From positions 9,240,846 through 9,304,845 of the forward strand of contig NC_088779.1 of the NCBI RefSeq assembly GCF_954871325.1: a DNA stretch of 64,000 nt. Reading direction: 5' to 3'. The position numbers and the translations under genes are program-made. Source of the stretch: Gordionus sp. m RMFG-2023 (lineage: Eukaryota > Nematomorpha > Gordioida > Chordodea > Parachordodidae). Shown here piece by piece: positions 1 through 17,000 of the stretch. Each line of letters opens with the position of its first letter. The first letter of the stretch is position 1. The notes under the pieces were generated by a model. That model was not told the DNA's origin and searched no databases. It saw nothing but the letters and a program-made list of their open reading frames with translations.

Positions 1-6068
<6,068 letters not shown>

Positions 6069-6372
6069 CTACGATTGAAGGAACAAATTTATTTAAATTG
6101 TAATATCAAAAAACTATTTTATTATATTAAAAAAATTATTTACTATTAATATGTATGCAAAAAAATTGTTTGAAATATAAATTGTTATTAAATACATGAT
6201 TATTTTATGATTCAATAAAATGTTAATATATTATATTTTTTGATATTACACATATAGTAAATAAAATAAGATATTAGTAATTTATGTAATACTAAATATA
6301 AAAATAAAATCATAAATTCAATATTAATTAATGAATAAAATTTAGATATAAATTGTAAGTAATTAGGGGGTA
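6069..6372 (+). other. 3' UTR of the ATPase gene and spacer
   Basis: Very AT-rich. An AATAAA hexamer at 6214-6219, about 150 bp after the stop, is a plausible polyadenylation signal, and others follow near 6300. The spacer then runs into the 3' end of the minus-strand LINE fragment. Confidence 0.45.
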
Positions 6373-7509
6373 TCAGTCATTGAGAATATGAAGCTGAGGT
6401 AATTGGATTTTATTATATTGAGGGCTAATCTTTGGCGTAGGTAGTAACCCTCGTTGGGATCTTCGGTTAGTAGAGATCCGTTTCCCCAGCTCTTTAAAGA
6501 AGGCAAGGGCGTGAGAGCCGAACGATGTTAGAGTCGTGGCGATTAGTGGTAGGAATGTGTAATTGGCCGGAAGCGTTGGCGAATATTTAGCGAGTTTATT
6601 CGTCTCGGCGTCTACTAGAGCATCTCTATTTATATTGGAAGGGGCAAGGGGATCGATGCATGAGAAATCCCAGGTTAGAAATTCCTCCCTCTTCCAAGGG
6701 ATCATGGTAGAGCCATCGGGACGCTTACCATCAGAATTGTAGAGTCCAGTGGGTTCTAGGGTTGATGGGATACCGGCAGATTTTAGGGCCCTGGCAATAG
6801 TATCATTGCATTTTGAATGTCTAATGAATCTGCCTCTACAGCGCTTGCAGTGTAAAGAGTGACGGCCTTTGGAGTTGACCGGCGTTTGACAAAGGATGCA
6901 GTGATAGGGTATTACCATATCACAATTAAGTCTTAGACCGATGGCGTGACGTAGCTCATCATTGCTTAGGAGCTGGTCAAGGTTTCGCGATGGAAAAGCT
7001 TTGAGAAATTCATACCCGCTGTCTGCGGAAATGGAGAAGAGTAGAGAATGGTCCTCGGGTTGGCTCCTCGATTTAAGGTATGCAACGGAGTTGCCAACTA
7101 GAGGCTTATCCCAGTCCTTCTGCAGTGTCGATGAGGGAGGATCGACTAATGAAAGAGATTTCCATAGATCAATTGCCTGGGGAAGTAAAGGGTCAGGATG
7201 TTTTGTGAGTGCGTGTATGATGGGCTCGCAGGACAGGCGAGAGGATATGAACGCACTAACAGAGAATAGGGAAGGCGATCGTATGACAATGCCGCCGGAT
7301 TTGGTTGGCAAGGTAGCTTGTAGCCAAGATAGGTCTCCGAATTTGAGATTGAGTATATCCTCTGTAAGGTGTTTAATCTCTAGCTCGTGTGCAGCGAGGT
7401 TGACGTCGTATTGGAAGATACGTGACGATCGGAGTGTATATAGAATTTTTGGGATTAGGAGGTAGTTCTTTAATAGAAAGAACGCTTGGACATCTAAAAC
7501 TGAGGTCAA
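6373..7509 (-). mobile_element. Non-LTR retrotransposon ORF2 C-terminus with zinc finger and restriction-like endonuclease
   Basis: A 378-codon open frame matching the region after the reverse transcriptase in endonuclease-type (R2/NeSL-like) non-LTR elements that are common in invertebrates. Residues about 1-190 look like the post-RT region. A Cys/His knuckle follows (Cys204, Cys207, then His217/His220 and Cys221/Cys224). Next is a PD-(D/E)XK-type nuclease core: RPDG at 263-266, then WDFSCIDPLAPS at 280-291 with Asp281, then the ETNKLAKYS segment at 302-310. No catalytic RT motifs are present, so the copy is 5'-truncated as is usual for LINEs. It is clearly GC-richer than its surroundings and has no stop in 1.1 kb, which suggests recent arrival. 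The exact clade is uncertain. Confidence 0.85.
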
Positions 7510-7923
7510 AAATAAATTAATTATAAATTAAATAATTTGTCGAATTGCGTTGTTAAAATAACGCTCTACTATTTTCAGTAGCTATAGCTTTAGCGCGCTA
7601 CATTAAAAATAAATAAAGTAATAGTGGTAGCCAGCTTGCTTAATAAATACATATAAATTATTAAAATATATTTATAATCTTATAATTAATTCTAAAGTAG
7701 AGATCATATAGAGACAGAAATTTTCGTGGAAAATGTTAATAATATAGAATTTCCTTTTCCTCGCAAAATATTTTAATCTCGATAAAAAAATTAATACAGG
7801 GTATAAATTTTGTTTGAGAAAATACATATAGAAATTGACACTGTAAGGATCAAAGGATGAGAATAAATTTATTTATTTTAAAAAAAATATATACACTATT
7901 CTACAGATATCTCGGCATATTTT
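7510..7923. other. Spacer between LINE fragment and hAT relic
   Basis: AT-rich, with one moderately GC-rich patch at 7555-7600. No coding sequence or element end could be supported. Confidence 0.4.
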
Positions 7924-9130
7924 TTAATATTCATTTAATAGAAAACTTATGTCTAAAATCGATTTCGTAATTTTATCATGTATAAAAATTATTTTATTTA
8001 AATTTTCGGGACATGATGATCTCCTTGAATTTAACGTCAATCCAGCGGTAGAGAAAACTCTTTCACTAGGTGTGCTAGTCGCCGGAATGCAAAGAATTTT
8101 TTTGTCGAGCCTGGAAAGATTGGGAAGTTCACTCTTCTTTTCTCTCCAAAAATTTAGATGTATATCTTGTGAATGTCGTTTTCCAAGAAAACTGGGGCAT
8201 TCTTGTTCTGTCATCTAACTTGGAATACTAATATATATTTGTTGACTGTTTATAAGCCAATTTTGTCAGATAACTTGAATTTAATAATTCATCTTCATCC
8301 TCATTAGCTATATTTATTAACTGATTATCATCATTCTCTATAAGTTTAAGATGTTTTATTATAAATTCTGAAGCTGAACAATTTTGCTCTATTAAATATT
8401 TTGTCACAATTGTCAATTTTTAATATCTTGGATCTAAAAGAGAAGCCAATACCTAGATAATTTTAAATAAAAAATAAAAGAGTATTATATATTACTTGCA
8501 GATTATAAACCGGAAATCGTAACGCAAGTTTTTTTAGCAAATTTTCCTTAAGTGAAATAATTTTAGAACTATCACTATCCTTTACTATTAAATGTGTTTC
8601 AATTTCACAAGTAACGCCAAGTTTAAAGTAGGCCCTTTTTGTACTGAAAGAAATTTGACAGTTTCTTTAAATTTTGAAAGAAATAATAATAGTTCTTCCA
8701 CCAGATCAGATTCATAATTTGAGAAAGTGCTTCCCAATTCTTTTCAAAACATTATTATTTAAATTCTTATTTAATCCAGATATACTTTGTATCATATTTA
8801 ATATACTATGCCAACGTGTTGGCATATTTAATTTTAAGGTTTTCATATGCGTGGAATTATTGTTATTATCATTGGAATTGCCAATTTGAAAACGGGTATC
8901 CGAGTATGGATCAATGCTGTCAAGATCTAACATGTCTGATGTTAAATCTATTGTACTAGCATTATTTTGATATTCCTCGAATTCAAATTCGACCTCTGTA
9001 GTTTTATATCTTAGAGCAGTAATAATTTCTATAATTCTTTTGCAAAAAATTTCCAGACTACGGATTTTTTATTATCCAGAGTTAGGATACTAAAATTATT
9101 TATAGAATTATTATATATAGATGCATCCAT
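7924..9130 (-). mobile_element. Decayed hAT transposase (BED finger and C-terminal dimerisation domain)
   Basis: Pieces of one hAT transposase in order on the minus strand. A possible ATG at 9130 leads into the start of a BED finger (KSVVWKFF near 9065). MPTRWHSILNMI near 8810-8845 is the TRWxS region. A segment near 8600-8700 reads LVEELLLFLSKFKETVKFLS and then PTLNL. A last open piece of 96 codons (8214-7924) carries the hAT dimerisation signature IPATSTPSERVFSTAG. The region between BED and TRWHS is far too short, so most of the catalytic core is deleted. Several stops separate the pieces, including two in tandem shortly after the PTLNL segment. This is a dead DNA transposon. I could not pair its terminal inverted repeats. 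Confidence 0.85.
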
Positions 9131-9638
9131 TTTAAAAATATGTAAAATTATGGTAACCTTTGTAATTTTAGATTGATTGAATTATATAATGACGTCAATA
9201 TAACTGATTTTAAAATAGTAGAAAATAAAAATTTATCAAAATCCTGATTGACATTAGAAAATTACAAGAGTGATGTTGACCAATTATTAGAATAACAAGG
9301 TATAAAATATAAAATAAATTTCTGCGCCGGCGTGATTTTCTCAAACCGCAGCGTTTTCGGCGTAACCAAATAGGTATATGTATGAATTAATTAACCTTTT
9401 TTATCACTTGTAATTCTTTAGACGCAAATTTCTTTTATATCAACCATCGAAAATATTTTATACGGTAATAAATAGATTTTATATTCAAAAATATTAGTTT
9501 TAGGTATGTCTTATATTGTTTTAATTATTTATTTAGTTTATTTTGTAAGCAAAATATAATAAATGACAAAATATGAAATTCAGAATAATTGTTTAGAGTT
9601 AGTAAATTTTAAAAAAGTATAATATATTAATATAAGGC

Positions 9639-9742
9639 CGAAGACTGGCTAAAAGCCGAGGGCAGAGGTATGGGGGGCTTCGCTCACCATTAAATTTTTT
9701 TTGTTTAGCCCCCTGAGATTGTAAAGGTTAGCGACGCCCCTG
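9639..9742 (-). mobile_element. Solo end of a DNA element (CAGGGGCGTCGCTAACC type)
   Basis: Read on the minus strand, the sequence begins CAGGGGCGTCGCTAACC at 9742 and is locally GC-rich with a short inner stem. It resembles the ends of hAT-like MITEs and the TATAGGCGTAGCCAGG element at 41.4 kb. No partner end was found on the left. It may belong to the transposase relic at 7924-9130, but that link is unproven. Confidence 0.35.
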
Positions 9743-10651
9743 CTACAGAACAATCCAAACAATTTATAAGACAATACGACTGCGAAAGGACCTGAAAAAA
9801 TATTCATAGGAAGATAATTAAAAATTATTTAGTTAGAAAAAGGTGAGTGAGCGAAATCTTAATTAAATCACATATGAAAAGATATCTAAACCAGAGAATT
9901 ATACATCGGATTCTTAGATGAGAAACTAAAGATAACAGGGGTGAGGTAGTAACCTTAACGATAACTATTATGATTGTACTCAAAAATGCATTTTATTAGA
10001 ATAGATTAAAATAGAATAAGAATGCAGGATACTATAAACATGCAGATCAAAACAAAAATAGTAAAAATATAATACGAACAATTGCCGATTAAATATATTT
10101 GCAATATTATTTTCATTACTATAATGTTATATCTGATTTAATAAGATTGATTCAAAAATATAAATTCCCATAAATAAAATACTTCAAATTTATTTAATCC
10201 ACTTTTATGTGATTTTTAACATTTAATGAAAAAGTGAACAATCTATATTGAATATATAACGCTAAAAATATAGTTATTTTATTAAGGTCTTTTGAATTAT
10301 TACTAAATTTAAAAGATCATGCATGTATATTTTTATTTAAAAAATTATTCTGCCCATATTTTAAAAAGTCGTCTGCGGGCCTATTTAGTTACAAATTTTG
10401 TTCAGCCAAACCCATCCATTCTTACAAATTATTTGATTGTTACCTCTATATTTTCACTTATTCAAATTCGCCCGGCCATTTTAAACTTCTAATTAATCTA
10501 ATAAATAATATATTTTTTTATTCTCATTTTTTTTGAGGAACCAAATTTAGCTAATTTGATTATTTGAAATGAACTCTTCAATGCTAAAACCACATTTTTT
10601 ATCAACGTATAAGGTATATCAATATAATAATACTATTTTTACAATATAATT
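9743..10651. other. Intergenic sequence
   Basis: AT-rich sequence between the hAT relic and the MYCBP-like locus. I see no coding frame or repeat that I can support. Confidence 0.4.
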
Positions 10652-10909
10652 ATGAAGCCTGATGATATCGAGAGAGAAGCATTCAGAAAATATTTGGAAA
10701 GAGAAGGAGTTATGGATGTATTAACCAAAAGTTCAATATTTATAAATTACTATATTTTTAAATTTATAGTAGTACTCTTGACATTATATGAAGAAAAAGA
10801 GAAACCGAAATACCCATTGAAGTATTAAATTTAAATAATATAAATCTTAAAGATTATTAAAAGATATATTAAAGAACAATTGCAGGAACTTGTGGAAAAA
10901 TTAGAATGA
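10652..10909 (+). pseudogene. MYCBP: MYCBP (c-Myc-binding protein / AMY-1) homologue, probably broken
   Basis: The start reads MKPDDIEREAFRKYLEREGV then MDVLTK, closely matching the MYCBP N-terminus (F-R-x-Y-L-E-x-x-G-V-x-D-x-L-T-K). After 39 bp that begin GT and end AG (10731-10769), the match resumes as VLLTLYEEKEKPKYPLKY, the conserved LYEEPEKP block, then TAA at 10826-10828. A further open tail, IKEQLQELVEKLE and TGA at 10907-10909, resembles the family's C-terminal helix but is in another frame. MYCBP is a small (about 100 aa) protein linked to Myc, AKAPs and cilia. The early stop and frame change suggest a pseudogene. The 39-bp gap sits at a domain-neutral point and looks like a very short intron, so this is not an obvious processed copy. 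Homology is firm; functional state is uncertain. Confidence 0.7.
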
Positions 10910-11070
10910 ACTTATTTTTTTTAAATATGTAAACTATGGTAATAAATAGCATTTAAATAATATTCTGTGATATTGAGTATTAAATAATAAAATTTTTATA
11001 TTAAAATATATGGAATTATAAATAATACATTCTTTAACATGATTATAATATATATATAAATATTTAGAAA

Positions 11071-14000
11071 TTAATAAGTTTCTGGAAGGTGGTAATTTCT
11101 TTTCCTTAAAATCAACAGTTTTGAACGTTCTTTTTCAATTTGACTTTCAAGTTCAAGAACCTTGATCTTTTTAATAGAATTAAATATGGTTAATTTTTTT
11201 AATTTAATTTATTCTACAATAAAAATATTAACAAATTATTTAAAATGCATTCAATTGGGCATTTTAATATACAATGGAAATTAAATATATCAATTAATTT
11301 AAATACTGATTTAATTAAGCAAGTATATGATTGAAAAACATAAAAGATTATTACTTGGCTTTCCATCTCCAATAATTTGGCTTGATGGATGCTGAGATTT
11401 GTTAGATTAACCTCCAAACTCTCTTGGAAAATAATGATATACATAGTTTTTGAGGCTTTCAGAACCTCGTGAACTTTATCACCAACAGATTTGGAAACTT
11501 CACATAATTCCTTAACTAAATCTTCATTTTTTGTCCCTTTGCTAGATTTAACCTTTGCTGACCATGTTAATTGGGCTAGGTTTTTTGTCATTTCTTTAGC
11601 GATTGTCATGATTTGTTCATATTTAACTGATTTAAGTTGTAGTTTATTTACATTTTCCCTGTTAATATATATAATATAGTATATAATTTAAATTAGTAAA
11701 AATATCTCATATTTTACTATATATAATTCCTATTTTATTGGTACAAGTTATAATTAATTTATAAAAGTTAGAAAATCAGGAAAGCCCAAATTCTTAAATA
11801 AATAATCTGTGGATTATAAAATATTTATTCATCATGCTATACATATTTTCAACAAATTAGAAGGATCTAGGCGAGACCTCCAAAATCCAATTTATTAAAT
11901 GAATAGGATATACAATGTCAAATATAATTATTACTTTAAGGTTATTTTGATGCTACTAGAGTATAATGTAAACTATTTTCTTTTTTTTCCAATTTCTAAT
12001 TTTTTAAAATTTATATTTATCTTTTTGATTTTTTTATGAACATCTCATATTTTTATGTAACTTATTTGATTTTATTCAATTTATATATTTTTTTATTAGA
12101 GCTGTGCCGATCCACATATTTTTCACCATATTGCTTCATACCGATTTTTCATCAACCCCCTTTGATCCAAATTTTATTAAGAAATCAATATTTTTTATGA
12201 AAAAAATCGAATTATGAATATAATTTTTTTTATTTCTACAATTAAGACTATAATTAAAAAAATATATATTTAATTAATAATATATCCATTTTATGTTGGT
12301 ATGAATTATAAATGTAATATTTAATATATAAAATTATAATTTATTAGATTTTTTTAAAATAAATATGAGAGCCAGCCTATCGATTTTGGTTGTAAAATAT
12401 TTCCATAATTCAGATATCATATTTTAAAAATTAAAGTAAAAATAAAAAAATTGGCGTTATTTAAAAAGATTTAAAATAATTAAAATTTTGGTTAAAATAC
12501 TATAAATCTATTTTAAAAAAGAAATAAAATTTAAAATTTTTTTTAGAAAATATTATAATAATGTAAAATAAATATACATAACAAAAAAAAGTAAAAAGAT
12601 CGGATCGGGTTTTTACAAGTATCGGCCCGATCCGATATTTTCGGAAAACGCTAAATATCGGTACCGATCTGATTCGATATTTAATATCGGCACAGCCCTA
12701 TTTTTTATAACCTTTTTTATCAACACGTTTGGGTTTTTACATGAAAAATAAGGAGAATTAAATCATTTTTAAATAAGATCTGGCACTAGAATTGAGCGGG
12801 TAAATAAAACTTTCTTTTGGATCTAGTTTGGTACAAAAAAGGATAAAATATCTCTTAATTTTTACTTCAAAAATTAACAAAATAAAATAACTCACAAATG
12901 AAACTAAATATAATATAGATGATGATATTACCATTATCAATTTTGGAAACATGTAGCATACATCCGCTAGAGTTCTGCAAAATTTAAGGATAACAGATTT
13001 TTGATCAAATTTTATTTAAAAATGCCAAAATCTATCTTTTATAATTTCATGCATAAAATCTTTCAAGATGAAATCAAAAATTAAAAAAAAATTTCAATTA
13101 TTTTATTCCAACTTTAAAAAGATTTTATTTTAAACTGAAAAAAAGTTTTATTTTATATAAAAACTAATCCATGTTAAAGAAAGAGTAAGATCTTAAATAA
13201 GGTAAATATTTAAAGAACATTTAAAAAAAAAAAAGGTAATTGATGTAATTTGTATTTAAATATAAAATAAGAATTCTTGCTGTAATGAAACCAAAGATTA
13301 TTTCCTTTTAATATTTTTTAAAGAAAAATAGTACATTTGAAAGCATGAGGAAATAAAATAAGCATAATTTGTAATTTTTTTAAATAAAAACTTGCACCGA
13401 ACAACCAACTTTTTGAAAAATTCGTGCCAGACAGGTCTGTGCAGGGTTTTACAATGCATTCTATTAATGAAGGCCTATGCTCTGGCCCTATTGGTCTTAA
13501 ACCGAGACTAGATCGTTTGGTAAACCGGTATTTTATGTTTTATTAAATATTTGTGTATATTTTATTTTATATTACTTTTCTAGAGGGGTTACTTTAGTTT
13601 TTGTGTGATTTTTTTAAAAATTTAGTTCTTTTTTATAATATATTATGAGAACGAAAAGTTTGCAAAAAAACAATTTACCTTAAAATTATTTGTATTATTA
13701 ATTATATTATACATATATGATTAGATATTGTTAACATTAAATACTTTTATATTTAATAAAATGTTAAAATAAAAATTATATTAGATAAAAACAAAAATAT
13801 TTTAAAAATAACATAAAAAATTAAAAGACAAGTCGTTTTATATAGGCCCGTCTAGACCTGACTTTTATTTGAGGGTCCGGTCCACGTGTATTGGTCTGGT
13901 TTAAAGACCGGATCATGGCCTTCACTAGATTCTATCCAGAATTTGAAATTCAAACAAATCCTTTTACAGAATCATAATCTTCTTAGTCTAGATTATAAGA

Positions 14001-17000
14001 TATGCAGTATTTACATTTCAATTTTAACCAATAGCGAGTGATCGAAACCAAAAAAATGCTAATTAAACTTAAAAATTAATATTTTTCCATCAAATTACGA
14101 ATTGATATTTTTTTGATATGGCAGTTGATTTTCGGGATGGAAAGTTTCCATTGAGAGGACTTCCGCATGGAATTAGGAAATAATGGGAAAATTAATTTAT
14201 CTATGAATTATTTATTAAATATGTTGAACGCTAGGTTAGCATTTAAAATGGCAAAAAAGCAAATATGAAGAACCCTAATGGAAATGTGATTTAAATTTTA
14301 ATTATACTTAGGGTTTAATAAGTGTTTAAAAGCCAGAAAATATTTCATCTATTAGTGTACTTGATAATTCCATCCCAAATATGCTTTACACCAAAATCAT
14401 GAGGCTTTATATTATAATTAGTTAATAAATTTGATCAAAAAAAACATTCAAGAATGGCAAATTACTTCTTAATGAAAAAAAATCTAATTTGAGGAAAATT
14501 GTACAGTCAAATAAAATATATTTGTTAGGCTCAGGAAACAAAAAGTATGCCTCCTTATAGTAATCCTTTAATGCAACATAAAACTTAATATAATAAAAAA
14601 TCTGTTTGATACTAAAATCATGAAATGGTAATTATTTTTAAATATACCTGGGCCCGGCATAAGAATTATTTTTAAAAAATATCCCGGACGGTTGCCAAAA
14701 ATTAAAATAGGGCCGGGTCGAATTTAATCTTTTGCATAAATATTTAGTAGAATGGATAATGTGGTTTGTCAACACCTAGGCATCCATTTTAAAAAGCAAA
14801 TAGTTCTAAACATATTTAGAATTATATTTGGCTAAATATTACATTTTAACTACATTTAACATCTGTTGCCAGAGTTCATTATCTTTGTGATCACTGGAAT
14901 CCCTTTTTTGATCGTCGAGATTATTTTAAAAATTTTGGTTCATTGTTAACAACATTTAAAATATTATTAAATAATTACGCAAAATTTGATACCAGACGAC
15001 ACTATTTATTAACAATTTATTATCTAGGAAATGAGACGATAAAATATGTGAGTAAAGTATTAGCTTATCAAAAATATAACACTTGTTTCTATTTTTTTTT
15101 AAAGAATTTCATAAGGTTTAAATTTTTCCGATAGAACTGTTATCAGGAATTGAAACCTTTTTTTAAATTTACCGGGTATAGGTTGTGATTTTGAAAAGGG
15201 TTCGGTTCGGGTTTGGTAGAAACAGGCTAGAATTTTGAATAAATAAAAAAGCAGCAACTTCATATCTACTTATAACAAAAAATAATATTTTACTTTTTAT
15301 GGTCATATTCAGTTTTGATATTAAACTGATTTTTTTTTACTATATTAAATTTTATGTCACATTAAAAGATTATGAGCTAAAAAATTAAAATCATGGTTAT
15401 AGCCTTATTATTTTTCGCACGTTACATATAATATATATACTATTCTATTTTGATTAGAACATTGTGAGATCTAGCCAGAATCCTAAGTTTGGAATGTCTA
15501 AAATTTTGTAAATTTCTTACACCAATAAGATAGCATTGAGCCCAACAATTTTAGCGGCGGATATAAAACCTTCACTCCATTTATCTCCTTTGCAGTAATA
15601 AATCTGTTGAGAGTCTGGGTATTGACATACTTCTTTTTGTAGAAAAACAGCCTTTTCTATCAATAATTTAACCGCCTTTTAATTCAATATAAAAAAAATC
15701 TTTTTTTTATAACGATATTAAAGGTATATTTTTTTTAGAAAGGATTTTGAATTTAGGAGAATTTTAATTAATAATAGCTTTATTTTTTATAACAAAACAA
15801 TAAAACTTTTTGTCAAAATAACTTCATAATTTGAAGTAATAAATATAAAGATAAAAAAATCAGAGATGTGAACCCTCCTTCTAAAAAAATGGGTTCGGGT
15901 TTAGGTTCAGTGAAAAATCTATGAACCCGGTTAGGGTTCAGGGTTCGGAACCAGAAAAATAATGACTTATATAAATTAGTTAAAATAACAGAAACATCAT
16001 TTTTTTTAAATTTATTTTAATTAGTATTGCCATAAAATAATTTATCAACAGAATTATAATATATTCGTGATTTTGTACTTCTCTTTGCCTTACAATCAAT
16101 TTAATAATCCATAAACAACAATACTCTAAAATAGATATTATTATATATTATCCTCATTTATAAAAAAACTTTTAAAATCTGCTTTGCTTGGTAAAATTTA
16201 AAAATTTTTACGAAAAACGACCCACTCTTTAAATTTAACAAAAATGATCAAAAAATGTTTTTTTTTAAATTAATATAAACAATTATTTTAAATATGAACT
16301 CTTTTTAAATAGGAAATCTTTTATAAATGAAAATCGTAAATTACATGTTTTTTATTTATTATTTTTAACATATAATTTATAAATAAATATAATGAAAAAT
16401 TTTTTAAAAATAAAAAAAAATTTATTTTTTAAAAAGTTGGGCCCTGAACTCTAAATTTAAAAAAAATGGTTCGGGTTTGGGTTCAGCGAAATATCGAGGG
16501 TTCGGGTTTTCATCCCTGAAAAAAATCCTTATATTATGTAGAATCCAAATTCGATTAAATTTTCTTTATTTACCAAAGGCTAAATTTTATGATAAAAAAA
16601 TATAAGAATCATTCGATTTTGCGCTACAACAGAAATAATCACTCGATTAAAAATAATTTTAAACAACATTTAGTTGGCTGAGTATTATAGTGTTCAATTT
16701 ATTTGCCTAATATTTTTAAAAAAGATTCGGGCCGGGTCGGGTCAGACCTTGGAATTTTTTTAAAATATATCTAAATTTATCAATTTTATATTGAATTTTT
16801 TAAAACTAAACGACATATAACATATGTTTTTTATTTTGAGTAATTATAAAAATTAATTTATATAATTAAATGAATTCGGGCAGGGCCGGGTCGGTTAATT
16901 TTTTAAAAAAATCGGGTTCGGGCCGGAAAAAATTTTTTAGAAAAATTTCGGGTTCGGGCTTGAAAAATTAGGCCCGATGCAGATCACTAATTTACACCCT

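Noticed and set aside
6962-7465. 167-codon plus-strand open frame
   Set aside because: It is the antisense shadow of the LINE endonuclease frame on the minus strand.
7901-7908. CTACAGAT as a left target duplication matching CTACAGAA after 9742, making 7909-9742 one hAT element
   Set aside because: The left edge does not resemble the right end CAGGGGCG..., and a 7-of-8 octamer match within 2 kb is expected by chance in AT-rich DNA.
7949-8218. 89-codon plus-strand frame
   Set aside because: Antisense of the hAT dimerisation domain.
12758-12952. Frame with DPKESFIYPLNS as a HIP1R exon matching the SPKEFYxKNSRW region
   Set aside because: No good donor, wrong phase, and the exon at 15521-15675 already supplies this region with a much better match (KWSEGFISAAKIVG).
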